NCBI GenBank assembly: GCA_002347095.1 | Contig: DDWZ01000023.1 | Span: forward strand, 1-64,000 | Direction: 5' to 3' | Source of the DNA: Desulfobulbaceae bacterium UBA2273 | Lineage (GTDB): Bacteria > Desulfobacterota > Desulfobulbia > Desulfobulbales > Desulfurivibrionaceae | DNA: 64,000 bases | Shown here: in pieces, positions 53,247 through 61,274 of the stretch | Numbering within the stretch: the first letter of the stretch is position 1 | How the letters are laid out: every line of letters starts with the position of its first letter | Position numbers and translations under genes: made by a program | Notes under the pieces: model-generated | What the model was told of the DNA's origin: nothing | Databases searched by the model: none | Seen by the model: only the letters and a program-made list of their open reading frames with translations

Positions 53247-53963
53247 ATGAGTGAAGAACTAAGCGTCGGATGTGCCCGCCCCACAGGAGGACCGGTTGGC
53301 GAAGAGGCCGGCCCGAAAGAGCAAACTGAAAAAATCGTGGAGGAAAAGCGAATGGTAATGGTCGGACAGAAAGCTCCGGATTTTGAAGCGCCGGGCTACC
53401 ATAACGGCAAATTCATCAGCATGAAACTTTCAGAAAATCTCGGCAAATGGACGCTCCTCTGTTTTTATCCAGGGGATTTCACCTTTGTCTGAGCTACCGA
53501 GCTTTCCGCAGTTGCGGAAAAACACCCCATGTTCAAAAAACTTGGCGTCAACGTGCTTGCCATGAGCATTGATTCCATGTTCGTCCACAAAATGTGGAAC
53601 GACGACGAGCTTTCCAAGATGGTCAAAGGCGGCATCCCCTTTCCCATGCTTTCCGATGCAGGGGGACGCGTAGGAAAGGTGTACGGCATTTATGACGAAA
53701 ACGCGGGGGTTGAGACGCGCGGCCGCTTTATCATCGACCCGGACGGGGTGATCCAAGGCTACGAGGTTCTCACCCCGGCGGTGGGCCGCAACGTTTCCGA
53801 AACCATCCGTCAGGTCCAGGCCTTTCAACTGGTCCGAAAAACCAAGGGCGGCGAAGCGACTCCTTCCGGCTGGCAACCGGGGAAAAAGACCTTGAAACCC
53901 GGCATCAATCTGGTCGGCAAGGTGTGGGAAGAGTGGACCACGGATATGGCCTTTGACAAATAG
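53247..53963 (+). CDS. prxU: Selenocysteine-containing peroxiredoxin (PrxU type)
   Basis: Thiol/selenol peroxidase of the AhpC/Prx1 family. The frame is open from the ATG at 53247 (GGGAGG upstream) to 53963 except for one TGA at 53490-53492, exactly where the peroxidatic cysteine belongs: PGDFTFV-U-ATEL, so P75xxxT79xxU82. The frame is the same on both sides and a SECIS-like hairpin follows. With readthrough it has 238 residues. The usual C-terminal resolving cysteine region (VCPA) reads ATPSGWQPG, without cysteine; the only cysteines are Cys9 and Cys72. Truncation at 81 residues would remove the active site, so readthrough is the sensible reading. Confidence 0.92.
53490..53520 (+). promoter_or_regulatory. 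UGA selenocysteine codon with SECIS-like hairpin
   Basis: The TGA at 53490-53492 is followed by a perfect 7-bp stem TTTCCGC (53503-53509) / GCGGAAA (53514-53520) with the 4-base loop AGTT, about 17 bases past the UGA. Bacterial SECIS elements lie within the coding region immediately after the UGA at this kind of distance, with a G-U in the apical loop. Confidence 0.8.
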
Positions 53964-54104
53964 GCAACCCGAAGCACAGCTACGCTTTTTTTGAAACGAG
54001 GCGCGCCTCTGCGTTGTGCCTCGCTTGCCTTATCAATCCCCACCCAGGGAAATGCCGGAGTTCTCCTGCCGCACAACCTGATTGCGCCATGAGGAGGGTT
54101 ACCC

Positions 54105-54530
54105 ATGAAACTGTGTATCACTGCCACTGGAAAAGATTTATCTGCCCGTGTCGACCCCAGATTCGGCCGGGCACCGTACTTTTTACTGGTTGACACGGAG
54201 ACTCTGCATTGTGAAGCCGTTGCCAATCCGGCCAGCGCCACGGGACAGGGAGCGGGAATCAAGGCTGCCCAGATCCTGACCGACAGGGGAGTTACGGCGG
54301 TGCTTACCGGCACGGTCGGCCCCAATGCCGTCGAAGCGCTGCAGGCGGCCGGGATCAAAACCTATGAAGGTGTTGATCCCGGCGATACTGCGCAGGAGGC
54401 GATTGACAGATTCAAGCAGGGCACGTTCAGTGCCTCATCCGCGGTCAGCCCTCGGGGCGGCTGCGGGCAAGGACTCGGGTTCGGCAGAAAAGACGGACTG
54501 GGCCGGGGCTGGGGCAGATGCCGGCCGTGA
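54105..54530 (+). CDS. NifX/orange-protein-like Mo-Fe cofactor-binding family protein
   Basis: A 141-residue protein whose first ~105 residues are a dinitrogenase iron-molybdenum-cofactor (NifX/NafY/orange protein) domain: MKLCITATGKDLSARVDPRFGRAPYF, DRGVTAVLTGTVGPNA, EGVDPGDTAQEAI. A glycine/arginine-rich tail (GGCGQGLGFGRKDGLG) follows. GAGGAGGG precedes the ATG. It overlaps the next gene, a MinD-type ATPase. The context recalls the orp (orange protein) operon of Desulfovibrio; cofactor is not known here. Confidence 0.9.
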   Translation: MKLCITATGKDLSARVDPRFGRAPYFLLVDTETLHCEAVANPASATGQGAGIKAAQILTDRGVTAVLTGTVGPNAVEALQAAGIKTYEGVDPGDTAQEAIDRFKQGTFSASSAVSPRGGCGQGLGFGRKDGLGRGWGRCRP

Positions 54531-55456
54531 AAAAGCTGGCTCCGGAGATCGTCGCCGCCTTTCAGAGAAAAAAATTTACCACCCCGATTCTGGGGGTGAC
54601 CAGCGGCAAGGGCGGGGTCGGCAAAACAACGGTGGCGGTGAATCTGGCCTGCAATCTTGCCGATCACGGCTACAAGGTGGCGCTGATCGACGCCGATGTC
54701 GATGCGCCCAATGCCGCCCTTCTGCTCGGCATTGCCCTGGAAAACCCCGAACCCGTCTCCATCGGCATGCCGGAGGTGAATACAGAGAGATGCACCGGCT
54801 GCGGACTCTGCATCGACGCCTGCCGCCTCAACGCGCTCTTTCTCCCGAAAGGCGGAACTCCCCTGCTCCTGGGACAGTGCAACGGCTGCGAGGCCTGTTT
54901 TCTGGTCTGTCCGGAAGATGCCTTTACGCGCAAGGCGCGGATGGTAGGCAGCACCTACTGCACCGCATCTTGCGGACTGACCCTCTTCACCGGCGAATTG
55001 ACCCCCACGGCCGAGGAAAGCGCCGGCGTAGTCAAGGCCCTCAAGGCCAGAGCCTTCCGTCAGGCAGCGGAATTCGACCTGTTCATCGTCGACACCTCGC
55101 CCGGCACCCACTGCAATGTCATCTTTGCCCTGGAAGGCGCCGACCTGGTTCTGGCAGTCACCGAATTGTCGCCCCTGGGCGCCCACGATCTTGAGCTGAT
55201 CCTTTCCCTCCTCGACATTTTTGCCATCCCCAGCCGGGTGGTGGTGAACCGGGCCGAACCTCCCGGCACAACCGAACCCATCCACGCCATTGCGGCACTT
55301 CACCATACGCGGGTGCAGGCAACGCTCCCCCTCGATGACAGCCTGGTAAAAAGTTATGTGGAGGCCGTCCCTGTGATACGAATGTTTCCGCAAAGCTCTT
55401 GCGCCTTGATTTTTTCCGAGCTGGCCGAGGCCGTGGCGAAGGAGCTTGCAATATGA
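54518..55456 (+). CDS. MinD-superfamily P-loop ATPase with inserted ferredoxin domain, first copy
   Basis: A 312-residue protein. Deviant Walker A TSGKGGVGKTTVAVN lies near residue 28 and ADVDAPNAA just after. A two-cluster ferredoxin insert follows (CTGCGLCIDAC near 90, CNGCEACFLVC near 120), and then the remainder of the ATPase (IVDTSPGTHCNV, VVVNR). This COG1149-type architecture is often in pairs next to NifX-like genes in anaerobes and is a subunit of the Desulfovibrio orange protein complex. Its start overlaps the NifX-like gene by 13 bases and its stop overlaps the second copy (ATGA). The N-terminus could also begin at the GTG three codons later. Confidence 0.9.
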   Translation: MPAVKKLAPEIVAAFQRKKFTTPILGVTSGKGGVGKTTVAVNLACNLADHGYKVALIDADVDAPNAALLLGIALENPEPVSIGMPEVNTERCTGCGLCIDACRLNALFLPKGGTPLLLGQCNGCEACFLVCPEDAFTRKARMVGSTYCTASCGLTLFTGELTPTAEESAGVVKALKARAFRQAAEFDLFIVDTSPGTHCNVIFALEGADLVLAVTELSPLGAHDLELILSLLDIFAIPSRVVVNRAEPPGTTEPIHAIAALHHTRVQATLPLDDSLVKSYVEAVPVIRMFPQSSCALIFSELAEAVAKELAI

Positions 55457-56335
55457 AGGAAATCGTTGTCCTCAGCGGCAAGGGCGGGGTCGGCAAGTCG
55501 GTGCTCACCGCCTCCCTGGGCTGGCTTCTTGGGAAAAAACACAGGGTGACCCTTGCGGATACCGACGTGGACGCCCCCAACCTGCATCTTACCCTCGGAG
55601 CCGAACTCCAGACCAGCCGTGAGATCAAGACCTCGGAAAAAGCCCTGATCGATTATGAGAAATGCTTACGCTGCCTACAGTGTCAAGAGGTCTGCAGGTT
55701 TTCGGCCATTATCGGCACCGAGTCGCCGCTGGTTGTCCCTTACTCCTGTGAAGGATGCGGCGCTTGTGCCATTATCTGTCCGGCACAGGCGATAACCATC
55801 GACAAGGTAGTCAATGGCAGAATCAATGTGTTTTCCACGAAGCGCCTGGTTGTGGTTGCCGGGGAACTCCATATCGGGGAGAGCAGTTCCGGGTTGCTGG
55901 TCGATATGGTCAAGGAAACGGCCAGGAGGGAAGCGGAACAAACCGGGGCGGAAATCCTGCTGATAGACGGCCCTCCTGGCATCGGCTGTCCTGTGATTGC
56001 GGCGGTAAGGGGGGGCCAACTATGCGGTGGCCGTTACCGAACCGACTCCCGCGGCCCTGCACGATCTTGATCGGGTGATCCAGGTTATCCGGCACTTTCA
56101 TGTGCCGGTGGGGATAATCATCAACCGTGCCGGGCTCCATGACACCAGCAAAAACGCCATTTACCGCTATGCCGAAGAAAACAATCATTCCATCCTGGCG
56201 GAAATTCCCAAGGACAGAATGGTCACCCAGGCCATTGTCGATGGCCGGCCGGTGGTGGAGGCATATCCCGACGCCCCCTCTGCCAAGGCGATCCGCAGGC
56301 TGACGGAAAGAGTACGCGAAGAAATCATGCGCTAG
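55453..56335 (+). CDS. MinD-superfamily ATPase with ferredoxin domain, second copy, apparent frameshift
   Basis: The paralogue of the preceding gene. The N-terminal part in one frame has LSGKGGVGKSVLTASLG, DTDVDAPN, CLRCLQCQEVC and CEGCGACAIIC, up to LLIDGPPGIGCPVIAAVRGG near 56015. Family-like sequence continues in the +1 shifted frame (ANYAVAVTEPTPAALHDL, VGIIINRAGLHD) to the stop at 56335. The break falls in a run of seven G (56009-56015). Removing one G restores a 293-residue protein of normal length. It could be a sequencing error, a recent mutation or slippage-based expression. Confidence 0.85.
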
Positions 56336-56399
56336 GAAAAAGTTTCGCCCAATCGCGGCAATGAGACATGCCGACGGCGTTGCCGCCCGGAGGTTGAAG

Positions 56400-57614
56400 A
56401 TGGAAACCGCCGAAAAAACCGCCTTCCTCTCCATCCTGACCAATCTTTTGCTGGTGGCCATCAATACAGGTTTGGCCGTGGCCACCGGCAGCCTGGCCAT
56501 CAAGGCGAACGCCATTCACGCCATGTCCGATATTGTCTCCTCAGTCATTATTGTGCTGGGCATCAAAATCTCCCAGCGCTCCAGCCCGGATTTTCCATAC
56601 GGCCTCTACAAGCTGGAAAACCTGGTGGCCCTGACCTCCTCCTTGCTGATCTTCTATGCCGGTTATGAGATCTGCCAAGAGGTTTTCGGAGGAGCCCAAC
56701 CGCAACTGGCAGCAATTCCCCTGGCTGTTCTCGGCATCATCCTGAGCATCCTCATCAATTGGGCCTTTTCGCGCTACGAACTGAGAAAAGGAGAGGAAAC
56801 CGGCTCGCCGAGCCTGATTGCCGACGCACGGCATAACTGGGCCGACACGCTCTCCTCCCTGGTCATTCTCTGCGCCCTGATCGGCGATGCCATCGGCTTT
56901 GCCATCGACAGGTATGCGGCTCTCATCGTGGTTGCGTTCATCGCCCGAAGCGCCTTTGCCATCTTTCTCGATTCGGTGCGGGTTTTGCTCGATGCCTCCC
57001 TCGATTATCCGACCCTCAACCGGATCAGGGAAGTTGTCCTTGCTGACCCAAGGGTGTCGGCAATCAATGGGCTCTGGGCCAGAAACGCCGGCCGCTACAA
57101 GTTTGTCGAACTCGATCTCTCCTTCAATATCAGGGATCTGGGCAAAGGCTACGCCCTGTCGCAGGAACTTGCCGGCCAAATCAAAAAGGAAATCGCAAAC
57201 ATCGACCGCATTTTGATCCACTATCAGCCCCACCCCCGGGATTATATGACCATCGGCACCCCCCTGGCCGACGACAGGCTGAGCATTTCCGAGCATTTCG
57301 GCGAGGCGCCCTGCTTCAAACTGATCACCGTGTTCCTGCGCGACGGCACCATCACGGAAGAGCATCTCCTGCAAAACCCCTTCCTCCAAGAAGAAAAAGG
57401 CAAGGGCATCAAGGTGGCCCAATGGCTGCTGCAAAACAGGCTCGATGTTCTGGTGGCAAAAAGGCCGCAGGAAGGCAAAGGCCCGGGCTATGTTTTCGGC
57501 TCTGCCGGGGTCGAAGTGCTGCTCACCGAGGAAACAGAGGCGGACAAGGCGCTGACCTTAGCCAAAAAAGAACTCAATATTCCTATTCCCGAGGGAGGGG
57601 AACGAGATGATTGA
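56400..57614 (+). CDS. CDF cation transporter fused to a C-terminal NifX-like domain
   Basis: A 404-residue fusion. Residues ~1-205 form a cation diffusion facilitator with about six membrane helices and both metal-site motifs, HAMSD in helix 2 and HNWAD in helix 5. A cytoplasmic CDF domain (DYPTLNRIREVVL) follows. The last ~110 residues (LSISEHFGEAPCFKLITVFLR, KVAQWLLQNRLDVLVAKR) are a NifX/orange-protein-type domain. The start at 56400 follows GGAGG by six bases. It overlaps the Mrp gene by eight bases. The fusion suggests metal export or delivery tied to cofactor handling (inference). Confidence 0.88.
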   Translation: METAEKTAFLSILTNLLLVAINTGLAVATGSLAIKANAIHAMSDIVSSVIIVLGIKISQRSSPDFPYGLYKLENLVALTSSLLIFYAGYEICQEVFGGAQPQLAAIPLAVLGIILSILINWAFSRYELRKGEETGSPSLIADARHNWADTLSSLVILCALIGDAIGFAIDRYAALIVVAFIARSAFAIFLDSVRVLLDASLDYPTLNRIREVVLADPRVSAINGLWARNAGRYKFVELDLSFNIRDLGKGYALSQELAGQIKKEIANIDRILIHYQPHPRDYMTIGTPLADDRLSISEHFGEAPCFKLITVFLRDGTITEEHLLQNPFLQEEKGKGIKVAQWLLQNRLDVLVAKRPQEGKGPGYVFGSAGVEVLLTEETEADKALTLAKKELNIPIPEGGERDD

Positions 57615-58665
57615 GGAAAAACAGGTCCGCCAGATTCTGCAGACAGTGAAGCACCCCAAGACCCAAAAATCTTTTCTCGACTTGGGGCTCATCCGCGACA
57701 TCACTGTTGCGGGAGATACGGTCTCTCTGACCTTGGCCCTGAAAAGCGAACGCTCGCCCCTGCGCAAGGGTCTTGAAAAACAAATCGACTCGGCCCTTCG
57801 CGCCCTGCCCGACGTAAGCCATGTCCGGATACAGGTAACGGAACTGAGCCGGGAGGAGTGGGAGAAGATCTTTCCGCCTCCGGTCTACCAGGGGATTTCC
57901 CAGGTCAAACAGATCGTGGCCGTGGCCAGCGGCAAGGGCGGGGTCGGCAAAACCACGGTGGCGGTCAACATTGCCTTGGCCCTTGCAGGGCAAGGATTGC
58001 GGGTTGGCCTGATGGATGCCGATATCTATGGGCCCTCGATTCCGATTATGCTTGACCTAACCGGCACGCCGGAACCAGGACCGGAGGGCATGATCCTGCC
58101 CCTGGAAAAATACGGCCTGAAAATCATGTCCCTGGGAATGTCGGCTCAACAGGACGAAGCCTTTATCTGGCGGGGCCCCCTGGTGACCAAGATGATCGGC
58201 CACCTTTTGGGCAACGTCCGGTGGGGGGAACTCGACTATCTGGTCATCGACCTGCCGCCCGGCACCGGCGACCCTTCCATCACCATTGCCCAGGCCATCC
58301 CCCGCTGCCGGGTTCTGATGGTCACCACGCCCCAAAAGTTGGCCCTGGCCGATGTACAGCGGGCCATAGACCTGTTCCGCAAGTACAACCTTAAAATCAT
58401 CGGCCTGGTGGAAAATATGGCCTATTTTGTCAGCGAACCCGGAGCCGTGCCCCTGAACATCTTCGGGCAGGGAGGCGGCAAACAGCTCAGCCGCGAATAC
58501 GACCTCCCCCTGCTGGGCGTCATCCCGCTGGATCTCACGATCAGAAGCTGCGAAGATCGCGGCTTGCCGCTGATGGCGGCGGAGCCGAAATCAGCGGTCG
58601 GAGCTATTTTCCAGAGCATTGCCACCATGATCAGAAAGGCTCCGAGCGCCCCGGATTACGCCTGA
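57607..58665 (+). CDS. mrp: Mrp/ApbC-family iron-sulfur carrier ATPase lacking the CxxC motif
   Basis: A 352-residue protein with an N-terminal MIP18 (DUF59) domain (VKHPKTQKSFLDLGLIRDI) and an Mrp ATPase domain (ASGKGGVGKTTVAVNIALAL near residue 108, DADIYGPSIPIML, DLPPGTGD). In most ApbC/Nbp35 proteins the VENM motif is followed by a CxxC that bridges the Fe-S cluster; here VENMAYFVSEPGAVPLNIFG has no cysteine. So it may not carry a cluster in the usual way. It is the fifth gene of the NifX/ATPase cluster. Confidence 0.9.
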   Translation: MIEEKQVRQILQTVKHPKTQKSFLDLGLIRDITVAGDTVSLTLALKSERSPLRKGLEKQIDSALRALPDVSHVRIQVTELSREEWEKIFPPPVYQGISQVKQIVAVASGKGGVGKTTVAVNIALALAGQGLRVGLMDADIYGPSIPIMLDLTGTPEPGPEGMILPLEKYGLKIMSLGMSAQQDEAFIWRGPLVTKMIGHLLGNVRWGELDYLVIDLPPGTGDPSITIAQAIPRCRVLMVTTPQKLALADVQRAIDLFRKYNLKIIGLVENMAYFVSEPGAVPLNIFGQGGGKQLSREYDLPLLGVIPLDLTIRSCEDRGLPLMAAEPKSAVGAIFQSIATMIRKAPSAPDYA

Positions 58666-58744
58666 CTTCCCAATGCATGACCCTGCGCTTGAGCATGATG
58701 GTTTTGCCTTTGCTAACATATTTCAGATAAAAAAAGGAGAGGGG

Positions 58745-59689
58745 ATGAACGACGCCATGATTACCTTCGGCCCCGTCGCCTCCAGGCGGCTTGGCAACAG
58801 TCTCGGTATCAACAATATCAGGCCCAAGGTCTGTACTTACTCCTGCGTTTACTGCCAGGTAGGCCGCACCTTGCAGATGGAAATCGAGCCCCGCCACTTT
58901 TTTGAGCCGCCGGAAATCCACGCCCGGACAGCGCGACGCCTGGCAGCGCTCACCAGCCAAGGGGGCGTGGTGGATTGCCTGACCTTTGTCCCCGATGGCG
59001 AACCCACACTGGACAGCCGGATGGGAGAAGCCATTGAACAGCTTCAGGCTTTGGGAATAAAGATCGGCGTCATCACCAATGCTTCCCTGCTCTGGCGGCC
59101 GGAGGTGCGCCAGGCAGTGGCCAAGGCCCAATGGGTTTCGGTGAAGGTTGATTCCGTCGATCCCCGTTGCTGGCGCAGGATCAACCGGCCGCACCCCAAG
59201 TTGCGGCTTGAGGAGGTATTACAAGGGATCGAGGCCTTTGCCCGAGATTTCACCGGGGAGCTGGTAACGGAAACCATGCTCGTCGCCGGCCTCAACGACA
59301 AACCGGACGACATCCGGGCAGTCGCGGATTTTCTCGCAAAAATACAACCGGCCCGGGCCTATCTTGCCGCACCGATTCGCCCGCCAGCGGAAAAATGGGT
59401 CCGGACTCCCGATGAATCGGTTATGGCCGCAGCCCATCACCTGTTTACGGAAAAATTGGCGCAGGTGGAGTATCTCCTCGGCTTTGAACAGAGCTGCGCT
59501 GTTGTCGGCGATGATCTTGCCGAGGAGCTTCTCGGCATCACCGCGGTCCACCCATTGCGGGAGGAGACCGTGTCCTCCCTGCTCAAGGCGCGAAAAAATG
59601 GGAGGCAGATACTCAACGAGCTGCTGAAGAGCAAAAAACTCATCCTTGTCGAGTATGAAGGCCACCGGTTTTTGGTGAGAAAAATGTAA
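58745..59689 (+). CDS. Radical SAM protein (COG0731-like)
   Basis: A 314-residue radical SAM enzyme. It starts MNDAMITFGPVASRRLG after GGAGAGGGG. The cluster motif CTYSCVYC (CxxxCxxC) is near residue 30 and VPDGEPTLD near 82 is the glycine-rich SAM segment. The N-terminal GPVASRRLGNSLGIN is characteristic of a poorly characterised family of Fe-S oxidoreductases. There is no SPASM domain; the C-terminal ~70 residues contain a small winged-helix-like region. It follows mrp by 79 bases, so it may be part of the same metal-cofactor group. The substrate is unknown. Confidence 0.88.
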   Translation: MNDAMITFGPVASRRLGNSLGINNIRPKVCTYSCVYCQVGRTLQMEIEPRHFFEPPEIHARTARRLAALTSQGGVVDCLTFVPDGEPTLDSRMGEAIEQLQALGIKIGVITNASLLWRPEVRQAVAKAQWVSVKVDSVDPRCWRRINRPHPKLRLEEVLQGIEAFARDFTGELVTETMLVAGLNDKPDDIRAVADFLAKIQPARAYLAAPIRPPAEKWVRTPDESVMAAAHHLFTEKLAQVEYLLGFEQSCAVVGDDLAEELLGITAVHPLREETVSSLLKARKNGRQILNELLKSKKLILVEYEGHRFLVRKM

Positions 59690-59703
59690 GGGAGGGATTC
59701 AAA

Positions 59704-59973
59704 ATGGAACGAAAACTTGTTTCGGAAAAAGAACTGCTCTGTTTCCTGAACACGGAGCTAAAAAAAACCGGCCAGCATGAAAATTGCCGCTTCGATTCCA
59801 TCATCCGGATGAGAATAGATGACCGAACGGGCTGCAACTGGGCTTCTGCAACTCTTCAGTGCGGGGAAGAACTTGGCAACATCTGCCCGCCGGACGCAGA
59901 GCGAATCATCACCGAGGCAAAGGCCAGATTCAATGTGGAAAAAAACCAGGAGTATACCCCATCTCCCTATTAG
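59704..59973 (+). CDS. Conserved-looking hypothetical protein (89 aa)
   Basis: An 89-residue protein with three cysteines spread through CRFDSIIRMR, DRTGCNW and LQCGEELGNICPP. A GGGAGGG lies seven bases before the ATG and the frame begins 14 bases after the radical SAM gene, so co-transcription is likely. I do not recognise a named family. Confidence 0.65.
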   Translation: MERKLVSEKELLCFLNTELKKTGQHENCRFDSIIRMRIDDRTGCNWASATLQCGEELGNICPPDAERIITEAKARFNVEKNQEYTPSPY

Positions 59974-60101
59974 AAGGACAATACGGGATAAGAGGAGTTC
60001 CGCATGAGTTCCGGTGAAGTCAAATTGCCAGTGCATCACAAGCCTCGCTCAATCTTCTACGATGCCAGACCAGACTGCCCCCGTTTTTCCAGGAAAACAG
60101 C

Positions 60102-60149
60102 TTGACACGAAACCACTCCTTTGCGTACGATTTAACGTACGCAAAGGAG
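60102..60149 (+). promoter_or_regulatory. Promoter and operator palindrome of the phd-yoeB pair
   Basis: TTGACA (60102-60107) and TACGAT (60126-60131) are 18 bases apart. A perfect 14-bp inverted repeat, CTCCTTTGCGTACG (60116-60129) and CGTACGCAAAGGAG (60136-60149), covers the -10 and includes the AAAGGAG Shine-Dalgarno in its right arm. It fits an autorepression site for antitoxin/toxin and could also hide the ribosome site as an RNA hairpin. Confidence 0.75.
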
Positions 60150-60156
60150 AACACCA

Positions 60157-60399
60157 ATGACCACACTTTCCGCCACGGAAGCAAGAAAATGTCTGTACAG
60201 CCTGGTCGATGACGTGGCTGAATCCCATGCCCCGGTGCAGATCCTGGGCAAGAGGCACTCCGCGGTGCTCATCGCGGAAGAGGATTGGCGAGCCATTCAG
60301 GAAACCCTGCACCTCACCTCGGTGCCCGGCATGCGCGAGTCCATCCAGAACGGGCTCAAGACCCCGGTGGAGGAGTGCGACACGGAGCTTGAGTGGTGA
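60157..60399 (+). CDS. Phd/YefM-family antitoxin
   Basis: An 80-residue antitoxin starting MTTLSATEARKCLYSLVDDV, with the usual beta-hairpin segment (HAPVQILGKRHSAVLIAEEDW) and a C-terminal acidic tail (ETPVEECDTE-like, ending LEW) that would wrap the toxin. It expectedly binds the palindrome immediately upstream. Its stop overlaps the toxin start. Confidence 0.93.
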   Translation: MTTLSATEARKCLYSLVDDVAESHAPVQILGKRHSAVLIAEEDWRAIQETLHLTSVPGMRESIQNGLKTPVEECDTELEW

Positions 60400-60659
60400 C
60401 CTGGCGGTTGGTTTTTACCAAGCAGGCCCAGAAGGATGCAAAAAAGCTCGCCCACTCCGCTCTGAAACCCCAAGCCGAGCGCCTGCTGGCAATCCTCAAA
60501 GAAAACCCCTACTATAATCTCCCGCCCTGCGAAAAACCGCTCGGCGATCTGACCGGCGCATACTCGCGAAGAATTAATATCCAGCACCGACTGGTGTACC
60601 AGATTCTGGATGACATCAAGACCGTAAAGGTTCTTCGCATGTGGACCCATTACGAATAG
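60393..60659 (+). CDS. yoeB: YoeB/Txe-family mRNA endoribonuclease toxin
   Basis: An 88-residue RelE-fold toxin that cuts mRNA on the ribosome. Family marks are LVFTKQAQKDAKKL, the NPYYNLPPCEKPLGDLTGAYSRRIN stretch with catalytic Glu/Arg positions, HRLVYQI and the C-terminal MWTHYE. The start is GTG (60393 or 60396), overlapping the antitoxin stop; both possible starts lie after GGAG. It has a complete active-site tail. Confidence 0.94.
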   Translation: MVTWRLVFTKQAQKDAKKLAHSALKPQAERLLAILKENPYYNLPPCEKPLGDLTGAYSRRINIQHRLVYQILDDIKTVKVLRMWTHYE

Positions 60660-60774
60660 CGGATGATCAGGGATATGCGGAGAACAATACCTATTCTTTT
60701 AAAACAAACCGTAATGAGTAGTATACTCCCGGAATAGGCTCGAATTTTTCAAAAATCTCAAACAAGGAAGGCCA

Positions 60775-61242
60775 ATGGAAAACATCCTCTGGTGGCATTG
60801 GATTGTCCTGGGAATCATTCTGATACTCATGGAAATCGTGGTGCCGTCGTTCACTATTTTCTGGTTCGGCCTGGGAGCGGTGGTGACCGGTCTGCTGCTG
60901 GCCGCGCTCCCGGACGTTTCGCTGAAATGGCAGTTACTGGTATTCTCCGCGTCCAGTCTCGGGTTTACCTTTTTCTGGTTCCGTTTCTTCGTGCCACGAA
61001 AAAAAACCAAAACCCTGCTGGCTGATGACCAGACAGCCATCGGCCAGATGGGAATTGCCGCCACCCGGGCCCTGGTTCCGGGAGAGCATGGCCGGGTGGC
61101 GTTTTCTGTCCCGGTGCTGGGGGAGGAATCGTGGATGTATCAGGCGGACGAGCCCATTGAAACAGGCAACCGGGTTCGGGTTATCGCGGTTCTCGTTTCA
61201 GACCAGGGAGAACGGGTTCTCAAAGTAAAAAAAGTGCTGTAA
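60775..61242 (+). CDS. NfeD-like membrane protein
   Basis: A 155-residue protein with two to three membrane helices in the first ~70 residues (WWHWIVLGIILILMEIVVPSFTIFWFG) and a C-terminal OB-fold NfeD domain (GQMGIAATRALVPGEHGRVAF, WMYQADEPIETGNRVRVI). NfeD short forms pair with SPFH proteins in membrane-microdomain assemblies; the partner is the next gene, 32 bases downstream. An AAGGAAGG precedes the start. Confidence 0.93.
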   Translation: MENILWWHWIVLGIILILMEIVVPSFTIFWFGLGAVVTGLLLAALPDVSLKWQLLVFSASSLGFTFFWFRFFVPRKKTKTLLADDQTAIGQMGIAATRALVPGEHGRVAFSVPVLGEESWMYQADEPIETGNRVRVIAVLVSDQGERVLKVKKVL

Positions 61243-61274
61243 CGGAGTTTAATCTTCACCTGGAGGAATATTCT

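Noticed and set aside
53247..53492. Reading the TGA in the peroxiredoxin as a true stop (pseudogene or two genes)
   Set aside because: The frame is intact on both sides, the TGA is exactly at the catalytic cysteine and a SECIS-like hairpin follows.
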